Source of the DNA: Pseudomonas fluorescens | GTDB taxonomy: Bacteria > Pseudomonadota > Gammaproteobacteria > Pseudomonadales > Pseudomonadaceae | NCBI RefSeq assembly: GCF_000967965.1 | Contig: NZ_LACC01000021.1 | Coordinates: forward strand, 1 to 42,849 | Reading direction: 5' to 3' | DNA: 42,849 nucleotides | Shown here: in pieces, positions 25,717-33,133 of the stretch | Position numbering within the stretch: position 1 is the stretch's first letter | Layout of the letters: each line of letters opens with the position of its first letter | Program-made: the position numbers and the translations under genes | The notes under the pieces: generated by a model | Databases searched by the model: none | Told to the model about the DNA's origin: nothing | What the model saw: the letters and a program-made list of their open reading frames with translations, nothing else

Positions 25717-26673
25717 CTACTTGGTGACCAGCTCTACCGGCGTTTCGATCACGCCATTGGCGCCGCCGTCGACCTTCTCGCCCTTGAGAATCTTCAATGC
25801 AGTCTCGATGCCGAACACCGCCTGTTTGGCCGCAAACTGGTCCGCGGTGGCCAGCACGCGACCATCCTTGAGCATCGGCTGGATGGCATTGATGTTGTCG
25901 TAGCCGACCACTTGCACCTTGCCGGCCTTGCCCGCGGCGCGCACCGCAGACACCGCGCCGACCGCCATGCTGTCGTTGCCGGCCAACAGGGCCTTGGTTT
26001 GCGGGTATTCGCTGAGAATCGACGCGGCGACCTTGTTGCCCTTGTCGATCTCCCAGTCACCGGATTGCAGGGACACGACCTTGATCTGCGCCGCCTCCAT
26101 CGCATCCTTGAAACCTGCGGTTCGCTGCTGGGCATTGGTGGTGGTGGACACACCTTCGATGATGCCGACTTCGTCACCGGCCTTCAGCTGTTTGGCCAGG
26201 TAATCCCCCACCAGCCGTGCGCCCTTGCGGTTGTCCGGGCCTACGAACGGAACACTGATGTTTTTGCTTTTGACGACGGCTGGGTCCAGCTGGTTGTCGA
26301 TGTTGATCACGGTGATGCCGGCATCGATGGCCTTCTTGATCACCGGGACCATGGCCTTGGAGTCTGCCGGTGCAATCACCAGTGCATTGACCTTGGCCAG
26401 GATCATCTGCTCGACGATGCGCGTCTGGCCTGCGGTGTCGGTTTCATCCTTGATGCCGTTGGAGATGAGCTCGAACTCGCCGGAGTGATCTTTCTGGTAG
26501 GCCTTGGCGCCGTCCTCCATGGTCAGGAAGAACTCGTTGGCCAGGGATTTCATGACCAATGCGACTTTCGGCTTTTCAGCGGTTTCAGCAAAAGCCGAAG
26601 AGACAGGCAATGCAGCGGATGCGGCAGCCAGCATAGCGACAGCGAGAAGACGTCCAGCGAATGGCAGCTTCAT
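25717..26673 (-). CDS. rbsB: Periplasmic ribose-binding protein
   Basis: The product has 318 residues. A signal peptide ends near LPVSSAFAETAE. The mature protein is a type I periplasmic sugar-binding protein (KVALVMKSLANEFFLTMEDGAKAY; PADSKAMVPVIKKAIDAGITVINIDNQLD; ALLAGNDSMAVGAVSAV; VVGYDNINAIQPML). It delivers ribose to RbsAC. It is first in the operon and has GGAG eight bases before the ATG. The 94-base leader contains an imperfect GCTTACGC/GCGCAAGC hairpin (about 26709-26726). Confidence 0.97.
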   Translation of the reverse strand: MKLPFAGRLLAVAMLAAASAALPVSSAFAETAEKPKVALVMKSLANEFFLTMEDGAKAYQKDHSGEFELISNGIKDETDTAGQTRIVEQMILAKVNALVIAPADSKAMVPVIKKAIDAGITVINIDNQLDPAVVKSKNISVPFVGPDNRKGARLVGDYLAKQLKAGDEVGIIEGVSTTTNAQQRTAGFKDAMEAAQIKVVSLQSGDWEIDKGNKVAASILSEYPQTKALLAGNDSMAVGAVSAVRAAGKAGKVQVVGYDNINAIQPMLKDGRVLATADQFAAKQAVFGIETALKILKGEKVDGGANGVIETPVELVTK

Positions 26674-26765
26674 GGGTTCACTCCGTTCTTATGATTATTG
26701 TGAGCAACGCTTGCGCTGGCGTAAGCTTCACGGCCCACCACGATGAAAAGCCATCATTGGAGCCG

Positions 26766-26779
26766 CGCAAACGTTTGCG
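26766..26779. promoter_or_regulatory. RbsR operator
   Basis: CGCAAACGTTTGCG is a perfect palindrome with the central CG and AAACGTTT core typical of LacI-family operators. It begins about 8 bases downstream of the -10 hexamer of the rbs promoter, so bound repressor would cover the transcription start region. Confidence 0.85.
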
Positions 26780-26787
26780 TGAACCAA

Positions 26788-26816
26788 ACTATGCGAACCC
26801 TGCCGATATTTGTCAA
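26788..26816 (-). promoter_or_regulatory. Promoter of the rbs operon
   Basis: On the minus strand a perfect TTGACA (26811-26816) and CATAGT (26788-26793) are separated by 17 bases. Transcription should start near 26781 and enter the operator and then rbsB. Confidence 0.8.
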
Positions 26817-26866
26817 CGACCTGAAAAGCGCTTTCACAGATGCGTGGCGAAAAAACGGCATTCAAA

Positions 26867-27328
26867 TCATGCCGTGGTGTTGAGCACCGATCCCGTGCCG
26901 GAACCCTTGGCCAGCTCCTTGACCAGGCTCGCACTCACTTGCAGGATGGCGCCGTTGGTGTCGGCCACCTGCCCCTGAATGGCCGCTACCGCGGTGGTCT
27001 TGGCTTCCGGCGTCGGATAGGACGCCGCCTGGGCTTGCGCCAGTTGCTGCTGTTGCTCGCGCAATTGCTGCTGCAACTCCTTCAGACGCTTGAGCAAGAC
27101 CTTCACCGCAACGCTGGTGTTATCGCTGGTTTCCGATTCGGCCTGTAAGCCGGCACTCTCCCCCAGACCGACCGGGCCCGTCTTGTCCTGGGTGCCGTCG
27201 CTTTTATTTGCACCCAGCGCTTGAGCAGCCGCATCAGCTGCTGCGTCGCTCAAGGCACGAAGGGTAGTGGCCGATTTGCCACCGATGGTGATGCCGGCGG
27301 CATTGGGAATGCCAACGGATAACGACAT
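26867..27328 (-). CDS. FlxA-like coiled-coil protein
   Basis: The product has 153 residues. The N-terminal third is low in structure (Ala, Ser, Gly, Thr), and residues about 75-140 form a Gln-rich coiled coil (LLKRLKELQQQLREQQQQLA, then a helical segment ending SASLVKELAKG). This fits the FlxA-like family. It has no signal peptide. AGGAG lies seven bases before the ATG, and a FliA-like promoter sits 34 bases upstream, as for E. coli flxA, which is flagellar-regulon controlled. Its function is unknown in that family. Confidence 0.75.
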   Translation of the reverse strand: MSLSVGIPNAAGITIGGKSATTLRALSDAAADAAAQALGANKSDGTQDKTGPVGLGESAGLQAESETSDNTSVAVKVLLKRLKELQQQLREQQQQLAQAQAASYPTPEAKTTAVAAIQGQVADTNGAILQVSASLVKELAKGSGTGSVLNTTA

Positions 27329-27361
27329 GTGAACTCCTGAAGTAAAAGATCCCTTGAGGGA

Positions 27362-27389
27362 GCATCGACCGGCGCGGGCGTTTCTTTAG
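27362..27389 (-). promoter_or_regulatory. FliA (sigma28)-like promoter for the FlxA-like gene
   Basis: On the minus strand CTAAAG (TAAA at 27385-27388) is followed after 15 bases by GTCGATGC (27362-27369), close to the sigma28 pattern TAAA-N15-GCCGATAA with five or six of eight -10 bases matched. The start of transcription would be about 25 bases before the ATG. Confidence 0.55.
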
Positions 27390-27680
27390 TCGTTAGGGAT
27401 GATTTGACCCGTTGAAATCTTAAACAAGATCGCGATCCGTTTCGGAGAGCCGAACGCGAAAGCTAAACATGTTCGGCATTCCGGACGCCCCGCCCCCGAA
27501 ACCGCCCTGGACACAAACAGCAATACCGTTACAAATCATTAAGTTAAGTGTGTTTTTCGATTCAGAGTATTACTGGTACAGATCCTGCTCTTCCCCTCGC
27601 ACCCCCGGCGTTCAGATTCGCCCGGGGCGTATCTAGATGAACCTGCATCTGCACCGTCTCACAACTAGAAGAGAAAAATA
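27390..27680. other. Non-coding gap upstream of ansB
   Basis: No credible gene. It must hold the ansB promoter; a weak TATTAC lies near 27568 without a convincing -35. I see no clear FNR- or CRP-type site. Confidence 0.4.
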
Positions 27681-28769
27681 ATGACATCTGCACTTAAGAC
27701 CTTTGTTCCGGGCGCCTTGGCCCTCCTGCTGCTTCTGCCTACTGCCCTTCAGGCCAAAGAAGCCGAAACACAACAGAAACTGGCCAACGTGGTGATCCTC
27801 GCCACCGGTGGCACCATTGCCGGCGCAGGGGCCAGCGCCGCCAACAGCGCAACCTATCAAGCGGCGAAAGTCGGCATTGAACAGTTGATCGCCGGCGTTC
27901 CTGAACTGAGCCAATTGGCTAACGTTCGCGGCGAACAGGTCATGCAAATCGCCTCCGAAAGCATCACCAACGAAAACCTGCTGCAACTGGGTCGCCGCGT
28001 AGCCGAACTGGCCGACAGCAAAGACGTCGATGGCATCGTGATCACCCACGGCACCGACACCCTGGAAGAAACGGCGTACTTCCTGAACTTGGTGGAAAAA
28101 ACCGAGAAGCCAATCATCGTCGTGGGCTCCATGCGCCCAGGCACCGCGATGTCCGCCGATGGCATGCTGAACCTGTACAACGCAGTGGCCGTGGCCAGCA
28201 GCAAAGACGCGCGGGGCAAAGGCGTGCTGGTGACCATGAACGATGAAATCCAGTCGGGTCGCGACGTCAGCAAAATGATCAACATCAAGACCGAAGCGTT
28301 TAAAAGCGCCTGGGGTCCGCTGGGCATGGTGGTAGAAGGCAAATCCTACTGGTTCCGCCTGCCAGCCAAGCGCCACACCATGGATTCCGAGTTCGACATC
28401 AAGACCATCAAGAGCCTGCCTGACGTCGAGATCGCCTACTCCTACGGCAACGTCAGCGATACCGCCTACAAGGCCCTGGCTCAATCGGGCGCCAAAGCCA
28501 TCATCCACGCAGGCACCGGCAATGGCTCGGTATCGTCGCGGGTAGTTCCTACCCTGCAAGCCCTGCGCAAGGACGGCGTGCAGATCATTCGCTCCTCCCA
28601 TGTCAACGCAGGTGGCTTTGTATTGCGCAACGCCGAACAGCCTGACGATAAATACGACTGGGTCGTGGCCCACGACCTGAACCCGCAAAAGGCGCGGATC
28701 CTGGCGATGGTCGCGTTGACCAAAACCAATGACAGCAAAGAACTGCAACGGATGTTCTGGGAGTACTGA
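27681..28769 (+). CDS. ansB: Periplasmic glutaminase-asparaginase
   Basis: The product has 362 residues with a signal peptide ending at TALQAKEAE. The two active-site signatures are present: VVILATGGTIAGAG with the nucleophile Thr, and IVITHGTDTLEETAYF with the Thr-Asp pair; a Lys is found in the AWGPLGMV region and Asp/Ser in the AVASSKDARGKG region. It deaminates external Gln and Asn to Glu and Asp plus ammonia, so it supplies carbon and nitrogen. Pseudomonas enzymes of this type act on both amides. It stands alone between the FlxA-like gene and the SOS pair, followed by a palindromic hairpin. Confidence 0.97.
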   Translation: MTSALKTFVPGALALLLLLPTALQAKEAETQQKLANVVILATGGTIAGAGASAANSATYQAAKVGIEQLIAGVPELSQLANVRGEQVMQIASESITNENLLQLGRRVAELADSKDVDGIVITHGTDTLEETAYFLNLVEKTEKPIIVVGSMRPGTAMSADGMLNLYNAVAVASSKDARGKGVLVTMNDEIQSGRDVSKMINIKTEAFKSAWGPLGMVVEGKSYWFRLPAKRHTMDSEFDIKTIKSLPDVEIAYSYGNVSDTAYKALAQSGAKAIIHAGTGNGSVSSRVVPTLQALRKDGVQIIRSSHVNAGGFVLRNAEQPDDKYDWVVAHDLNPQKARILAMVALTKTNDSKELQRMFWEY

Positions 28770-28778
28770 TTCGCCCTC

Positions 28779-28800
28779 GCCCGACCGGATCCGGTCGGGC
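28779..28800 (+). terminator. Hairpin after ansB
   Basis: A perfect 22-base palindrome (GCCCGACCGGA and its complement) begins nine bases after the ansB stop. There is no T-run after it, so it may need Rho or may serve as an mRNA-stabilising end. Confidence 0.5.
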
Positions 28801-28922
28801 ACCCCGTGCGCCATTCGCCAGCCTTGGCGAGTGGCTGCCGCTGGAACTTACATAAAAACTCCCTTCGCCTTACGCCAAACGGAACAAATCGCTGTCAGAG
28901 GATTTTCTTGATTTTTAAGCAG

Positions 28923-28963
28923 TTGCGAAATGGCCTACAGTTAAATACTGTATGCACGTACAG
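28923..28963 (+). promoter_or_regulatory. LexA-type SOS box over a sigma70-like promoter
   Basis: CTGTATGCACGTACAG (28948-28963) has the CTGT-N8-ACAG layout of gammaproteobacterial LexA boxes and, with its leading TA, matches the longer TACTGTATNN form. It overlaps the -10 TACTGT (28946-28951) of a promoter whose -35 TTGCGA (28923-28928) is 17 bases upstream. A second inverted repeat TACAGT/ACTGTA (28936-28952) overlaps on the left. Bound LexA would block the promoter of the DUF1654-endA pair. Confidence 0.75.
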
Positions 28964-28981
28964 CTTAATAAGGATAATTCC

Positions 28982-29221
28982 GTGGACACCACCTCTGCCT
29001 CTCCTGACACCTATGTACGCATGGGCCTGCGCGTTCAGAAAATCATCAACTCTCCCACCGCACAAAAGGCCAGGGCAGCGCTGATCTTCCGCCTGCCTGA
29101 CGAACCGGTGGATGAATGGGAACGCTTGCTGGAAGAAATCGACGAAAACGACAACGTCACCCTCGCCTATCGCGACGATGGCGGCGTGCAGATTTTCTGG
29201 GTTGTGCCGAAGGAAGATTGA
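28982..29221 (+). CDS. DUF1654 protein
   Basis: The product has 79 residues from a GTG at 28982, with AAGGAT six bases before it. An upstream ATG at 28952 would lie inside the LexA box and is rejected. The DUF1654 pattern is plain: YVRMGLRVQKIINSPTAQKAR, FRLPDEPVDEWERLLEE, then NVTLAYRDDGGVQIFW. It has no signal peptide and is probably a small cytoplasmic protein. The family is largely limited to pseudomonads and their phages and has no assigned function that I know. It shares an SOS-type promoter with endA, four bases downstream. Confidence 0.92.
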   Translation: MDTTSASPDTYVRMGLRVQKIINSPTAQKARAALIFRLPDEPVDEWERLLEEIDENDNVTLAYRDDGGVQIFWVVPKED

Positions 29222-29225
29222 GTCG

Positions 29226-29915
29226 ATGAGTGTCCGCTGGTTTGCTTTGCTGTTTCTGTTTTTTGTCGTGGGTGCGCAAGCCGACGCGCCGCGCACCTTC
29301 ACCGAAGCGAAAAAGGTGGCCTGGAAGCTCTACGCGCCCCAATCCACCGAGTTTTACTGTGGCTGCAAATACACCGGCAACCGGGTGAACCTTGCCGCCT
29401 GCGGTTATGTGCCCCGTAAAAATGCCAAACGCGCAGCCCGCATCGAGTGGGAGCATATTGTTCCCGCATGGCAAATCGGTCATCAACGCCAGTGCTGGCA
29501 AGCGGGCGGTCGCAAGAACTGCACCCGCTACGACCCGGTTTACCAGAAGGCCGAGGCTGATTTGCACAACCTGGTGCCCAGCATTGGCGAGGTCAATGGC
29601 GATCGCAGTAACTTCAGCTTTGGCTGGTTGCCCGAGCAGTCGGGGCAATATGGTTCCTGCCTGACCCAGGTCGACTTCAAGGCCAAGAAAGTCATGCCCC
29701 GCCCTTCCATTCGCGGCATGATCGCCCGGACCTACTTCTACATGAGCAAGCAGTATGGCTTGCGCCTGTCGAAACAGGATCGGCAACTCTACGAAGCCTG
29801 GGACAAGACCTATCCGGTACAGGCCTGGGAGCGCCAACGCAATCAGAGCGTGGGTTGCGTCATGGGGCGCGGCAACGAGTTCGTCGGCCCGGTAGACATG
29901 AAGGCCTGCAGCTGA
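29226..29915 (+). CDS. endA: Periplasmic endonuclease I
   Basis: The product has 229 residues with a signal peptide (FALLFLFFVVGAQA). The beta-beta-alpha metal nuclease core carries EWEHIVPAW, whose His is the general base, and DLHNLVPSIGEVNGDRSNF with the metal-binding Asn. Cys residues (YCGCKY, AACGY, QCW, NCTRY, SCLT, GCVM, ACS) suggest disulfides, as in Vibrio Dns and E. coli EndA. It cuts double-stranded DNA without sequence preference outside the inner membrane. It starts four bases after DUF1654 and has AAGGAAG upstream, so the two form an operon under the LexA-type box. Confidence 0.96.
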   Translation: MSVRWFALLFLFFVVGAQADAPRTFTEAKKVAWKLYAPQSTEFYCGCKYTGNRVNLAACGYVPRKNAKRAARIEWEHIVPAWQIGHQRQCWQAGGRKNCTRYDPVYQKAEADLHNLVPSIGEVNGDRSNFSFGWLPEQSGQYGSCLTQVDFKAKKVMPRPSIRGMIARTYFYMSKQYGLRLSKQDRQLYEAWDKTYPVQAWERQRNQSVGCVMGRGNEFVGPVDMKACS

Positions 29916-29934
29916 ATCCAGAACAGGACACCTG

Positions 29935-29982
29935 AAACGACAAAGGCCTCGGGGCTAAACACCCGAGGCCTTTGTCGTTTCT
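29935..29982. terminator. Bidirectional terminator between endA and the SPOR gene
   Basis: A 19-base perfect inverted repeat (AAACGACAAAGGCCTCGGG with its complement) with an eight-base loop has A and T at its flanks. It lies 20 bases after endA and 20 bases after the stop of the convergent SPOR gene. Confidence 0.95.
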
Positions 29983-29999
29983 TCAACGTCTGCGCTACG

Positions 30000-30365
30000 T
30001 TATTGAGCGACTGGACGCTCAAGCACCAGCAATTCGATGTTCTGTTTCTTCGAGCGAGTGAGCGCCGCGCGGACTTCATCCTGTTTGGCTTCGGCCTCGG
30101 TTTTCGAGTTGAACGGCCCCATCAGGATTCGGGTATTGCCATTCTCCTTGACGACGCTGGACATGAAACTGTGCTCGATCAGCCAGCCACTCAGATCGCT
30201 GACCGCCTGAGGGGTTTCACCTCGCACTTCAAGATCCCATTGCGGACCGGACACTGGAGCGGGTACAGCAGCCATGGCCGGCTTGGGCTTCGGCGCATCC
30301 ACACTGCTGCCCTCACCACACCCTGCCAGTGCCAATATCGCGATGACCAAAACCATTTTGCGCAC
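30000..30365 (-). CDS. SPOR-domain lipoprotein
   Basis: The product has 121 residues from a GTG at 30365, which has GAGGGAAG five bases upstream; a longer frame to 30386 is less likely. A lipobox LAGC (about 13-16) marks a lipoprotein. After a Pro/Ala linker the C-terminal 70 or so residues form a SPOR domain (WDLEVRGETPQAVSDLSGWL, then RILMGPFNSKTEAEAKQDEV), which in other proteins binds peptidoglycan lacking stem peptides, often at the division site. The specific role is unknown. Confidence 0.85.
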   Translation of the reverse strand: MRKMVLVIAILALAGCGEGSSVDAPKPKPAMAAVPAPVSGPQWDLEVRGETPQAVSDLSGWLIEHSFMSSVVKENGNTRILMGPFNSKTEAEAKQDEVRAALTRSKKQNIELLVLERPVAQ

Positions 30366-30615
30366 GACGCTTCCCTCTAAATGCATAAAGCGGCGATTTT
30401 AACACCCATGAATACTTCAAGAGTGCCGTAAAATGGGCTCAAAACAACGAGAATGATGGTTACGGCCTCTGTATAGTTACGCCTTGGGAATTAATGCCGC
30501 ATCTGCGCGTCAGAAAGAGGCACCCAAACCGCGAGACTTCGCACTAATCTATACATAACACCGACCTCTGCACTGTCCGAATCAGGTGCCCCACAAAGCA
30601 ATCAAGGAGAAGACC

Positions 30616-30807
30616 ATGCTGATACTCACCCGCAAAGTCGGTGAAAGCATAAACATAGGTGATGACATTACGATCACCATCCTGGGCGTAAGCGGCCAGC
30701 AAGTCAGGATCGGTATCAACGCCCCGAAGGACGTTGCAGTGCATCGTGAAGAAATTTACCAGCGCATTCAGGCCGGCCTGACCGCCCCGGAAAAGCCGCA
30801 ATCCTGA
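30616..30807 (+). CDS. rsmE: CsrA-family mRNA-binding regulator RsmE
   Basis: The product has 63 residues: MLILTRKVGESINIGDDITI, then ILGVSGQQVRIGINAPKDVA and VHREEIYQRIQ with the RNA-binding Arg44. It matches P. fluorescens RsmE as I recall it. The dimer binds GGA in hairpin loops near ribosome-binding sites and blocks translation of secondary-metabolite and exoproduct genes until titrated by Gac-controlled RsmX/Y/Z RNAs. Its own binding site AAGGAG contains such a GGA, consistent with autoregulation. It is a single-gene unit; the 30387-30615 upstream region shows no other gene. Confidence 0.93.
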   Translation: MLILTRKVGESINIGDDITITILGVSGQQVRIGINAPKDVAVHREEIYQRIQAGLTAPEKPQS

Positions 30808-30824
30808 ATCCTGTTGCAGTCAGT

Positions 30825-30858
30825 AGCCAGCCCGTTCAGTCCGGAATCACGGCTGGCT
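30825..30858 (+). terminator. Hairpin after rsmE
   Basis: AGCCAGCC pairs with GGCTGGCT around an 18-base loop, 18 bases after the rsmE stop. There is no T-run, so it is a weak candidate. Confidence 0.4.
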
Positions 30859-30992
30859 AAAGATTCAGCATCCCATCGCCCTGCGCATTTACCCCCCCGC
30901 ACCCCCTAGGGGCCGATACTAGCGGCAAGCTTTACCCTATTGCTGTCAGACTTTTCTGGTTTACCCCAGGGAAGGATGCGTTCGCTCCGTGG

Positions 30993-31448
30993 TTAACCAA
31001 GCATTACGCCCCGTGCCATGCCCGTCGCCGCTACTACCATCAGCAGTACCAACAGCGCCTCGATATGACTGATCCGTGCAAACAGCTTCGCACGGCCAGT
31101 ATCGATCGTCACTTTACGGGCAAGCGCTATCCGCCATTTGATCAGCGTCACCATGAGTGCGATTTCCAGCAGCAAGATCAGGACAAACAGCGTCATCTTC
31201 AGATGAAACAGCGGTTGATGCAGGTAATAGTCCGTACCCTTCTCGTACCCGCCAAACGCTCGCATCCCCCCACTGATCAATAGAACGACAGCTGAAATTC
31301 CCCAGATATTGTCCGCCATCAGAACACTGCGCACCTCTGCGGCCCCGTCGGCCAAACGCCGAAAAGCCGTGCCCCGAACCAACACCGCCCAGAATCCCAA
31401 GGCAAATGCCAGAAGATGAACCGCCGCCAGAAACCAGTGAGTCAGCAT
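30993..31448 (-). CDS. DUF2214 integral membrane protein
   Basis: The product has 151 residues from the ATG at 31448, with AGGAG seven bases upstream; a 188-residue frame to 31559 lacks a binding site. Four hydrophobic segments are visible (HWFLAAVHLLAFALGFWAVL; NIWGISAVVLLISGG; LFHLKMTLFVLILLLEIALM; ISHIEALLVLLMVVAATGMARG). The His residues in segments 1 and 3 resemble the layout of CopD-like or heme-binding membrane proteins, but no function is established. It is divergent from the carbonic anhydrase gene, with about 200 bases between them. Confidence 0.85.
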   Translation of the reverse strand: MLTHWFLAAVHLLAFALGFWAVLVRGTAFRRLADGAAEVRSVLMADNIWGISAVVLLISGGMRAFGGYEKGTDYYLHQPLFHLKMTLFVLILLLEIALMVTLIKWRIALARKVTIDTGRAKLFARISHIEALLVLLMVVAATGMARGVMLG

Positions 31449-31651
31449 CGAGAAACTCCTGCCAGGTCGAAGTTGTATGAGCCAGTCAGTAGTAGTCCAT
31501 GAAATGGCTGTGTGCACGGTGTCCGTCGACAATGCTCGAAACACAATATGACAGACCAACTAGACTCCACTGCGCCGGTATTGAGCGTCCGCGGCAGTGC
31601 CCGCCCCAACAGCAACTCACTCCCACCGCATTGAACTGAGTAAACAAAATC

Positions 31652-32404
31652 ATGTGTGAATCATGTGATTCAAGCTCTGCTTCAAACACAACAGGCCGTC
31701 GTCGTTTTCTTCAACTTGCCGGATTGAGCGCAGGCGCCCTGCTGCTGACCGGCACACTGCCCGGCAAGATCATCCAGGCAGCCGAAAAAGCGTCAGCCCC
31801 ACCCAAACCACAAAACGTAATCAGTTCCGACATGGCGTTGAAAAGACTGATGGAGGGCAATGCACGATATGTAGGCGGTACTTCCACAACGCACGATTTC
31901 AAGGCAGAGCGAGAGGCCCTGGTGTCCGGCCAGAATCCGTTCGTGGCCGTGCTGAGCTGCTCCGACTCGAGGATCGCCCCGGAATATGCGTTCGACACCG
32001 CGCGCGGCGATCTTTTCTCAATCCGCGTCGCGGGCAACTTCGTTACGCCGGAAGGCCTGGCCAGTCTTGAATACGGAGTTGCCGTACTGGGCGCCCCACT
32101 GATTCTCGTACTAGGGCATGAGAGCTGCGGCGCCATCGAGGCCGGCATCAAGGCCGTCAAGGATCAGACGATTTTCCCCGGCCACATCCCAAAACTGACT
32201 GACGCACTCAAGTCGGCAGTCGAGGCAGTACTCAAGCAGCCCGGGAACTTGATGGAAAACGCCACCGTGCAAAACGTCAAAAACTCGGTCAACAGCCTGA
32301 AACAGGCCTCGCCATTGCTGACCGATGCGCAGAGCAAAGGCATGCTTAAGATCGTGGGCGGTATCTATCGCCTGGCGAGCGGCAAGGTAGAGTTGATCGT
32401 TTGA
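31652..32404 (+). CDS. Beta-carbonic anhydrase with Tat signal
   Basis: The product has 250 residues. The N-terminus has a twin-arginine motif GRRRFLQLAG followed by a hydrophobic stretch and PGKIIQAAE, so it is probably exported folded by Tat. The beta-class zinc ligands and dyad are all present: C103-x-D105-x-R107 in LSCSDSR, and H156/C159 in GHESCGA. It interconverts CO2 and bicarbonate, likely in the periplasm. Two Cys (MCESC) precede the Tat motif and would be removed with it. The gene ends before a hairpin that serves the convergent small gene. Confidence 0.95.
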   Translation: MCESCDSSSASNTTGRRRFLQLAGLSAGALLLTGTLPGKIIQAAEKASAPPKPQNVISSDMALKRLMEGNARYVGGTSTTHDFKAEREALVSGQNPFVAVLSCSDSRIAPEYAFDTARGDLFSIRVAGNFVTPEGLASLEYGVAVLGAPLILVLGHESCGAIEAGIKAVKDQTIFPGHIPKLTDALKSAVEAVLKQPGNLMENATVQNVKNSVNSLKQASPLLTDAQSKGMLKIVGGIYRLASGKVELIV

Positions 32405-32452
32405 TCCGCAACGCGCACGCCCCCCAGCATCGGTGCATGACCTCGCATGCAA

Positions 32453-32478
32453 AGAGCCCAGCGCGACGGCTGGGCTCT
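32453..32478 (-). terminator. Terminator of the small gene at 32481
   Basis: AGAGCCCAGC and GCTGGGCTCT form a 10-base stem with a six-base loop; the minus-strand side is followed by TT and the plus-strand side by GG. It lies two bases after the small gene's stop and about 50 bases after the carbonic anhydrase gene, so it could end both. Confidence 0.65.
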
Positions 32479-32480
32479 GG

Positions 32481-32675
32481 TTATCTTCGGTTTTGCATCA
32501 TTTTATCCGCTAGGGTTCTGGCCCTCTCGATCAACAGGTTCTGCCTGTCCTCGTGGGTAGCTCCACCCACAATCGGAGCAGTCAGATTGCTTTCGGCAAT
32601 CAATGCAGCGCAGAAATATCGATCCCAGACAGCCGAGTCCACAGGTGCCTGCTTGCTCACTTGATCGGTGTTCAT
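32481..32675 (-). CDS. Small protein, unknown
   Basis: The product has 64 residues from an ATG with AAGGAG seven bases upstream (MNTDQVSKQAPVDSAVWDRY). No signal peptide or membrane segment is visible. A mostly helical C-terminus (RQNLLIERARTLADKMMQNRR) is likely. I do not recognise the family. Confidence 0.65.
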   Translation of the reverse strand: MNTDQVSKQAPVDSAVWDRYFCAALIAESNLTAPIVGGATHEDRQNLLIERARTLADKMMQNRR

Positions 32676-32926
32676 AGGCGGCTCCTTTTGATGAGGTCGC
32701 TTCGCTAGTTTACGCCTGAATGACAAAAAATCCGGGCCAACACTCACAGTGGCTCGCCATTCGTCGCCTGCCAGAACACCACGATGAATTCGCCCGTATC
32801 CGTGGCTTGAGGCTTGCTAAGATCGCGCGTAGCAGCGCCGGAATGACAGGATTCTGACGCCGCAGCCATTCAATCAATGCTTAAGGACTCCAGCGATACG
32901 CTTGGTCAGTCACCGGGAGATGTAAC

Positions 32927-33133
32927 GTGTCAACGCTCAACGAAATCGCAATGAACCACGCGAGAATGGCCAAGGAAAAAGCAGGAAAGTCGACCGAACT
33001 GAGCGAGCGCCACCTCCAGATCGTAGGGAGCTTCGAAGTACCGTCCATTGAAGAACAGCAGAACATCCCGCTGCACCTGATCGCTGGAGCACAGGAAAGC
33101 CACCATGGCCTCGCAGCGACCTTTGCCCTCTGA
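32927..33133 (+). CDS. Small protein, unknown
   Basis: The product has 68 residues from a GTG at 32927, with GGGAG seven bases upstream. The sequence MSTLNEIAMNHARMAKEKAG is helical and charged and is followed by LSERHLQIVGSFEVPSIEE. No family is recognised. The good binding site and non-random sequence support a gene. Confidence 0.5.
   Translation: MSTLNEIAMNHARMAKEKAGKSTELSERHLQIVGSFEVPSIEEQQNIPLHLIAGAQESHHGLAATFAL

Noticed and set aside
28952..28981. Upstream ATG as the start of the DUF1654 gene
   Set aside because: It lies inside the LexA-type box and lacks a binding site; the GTG at 28982 has AAGGAT at the right distance.
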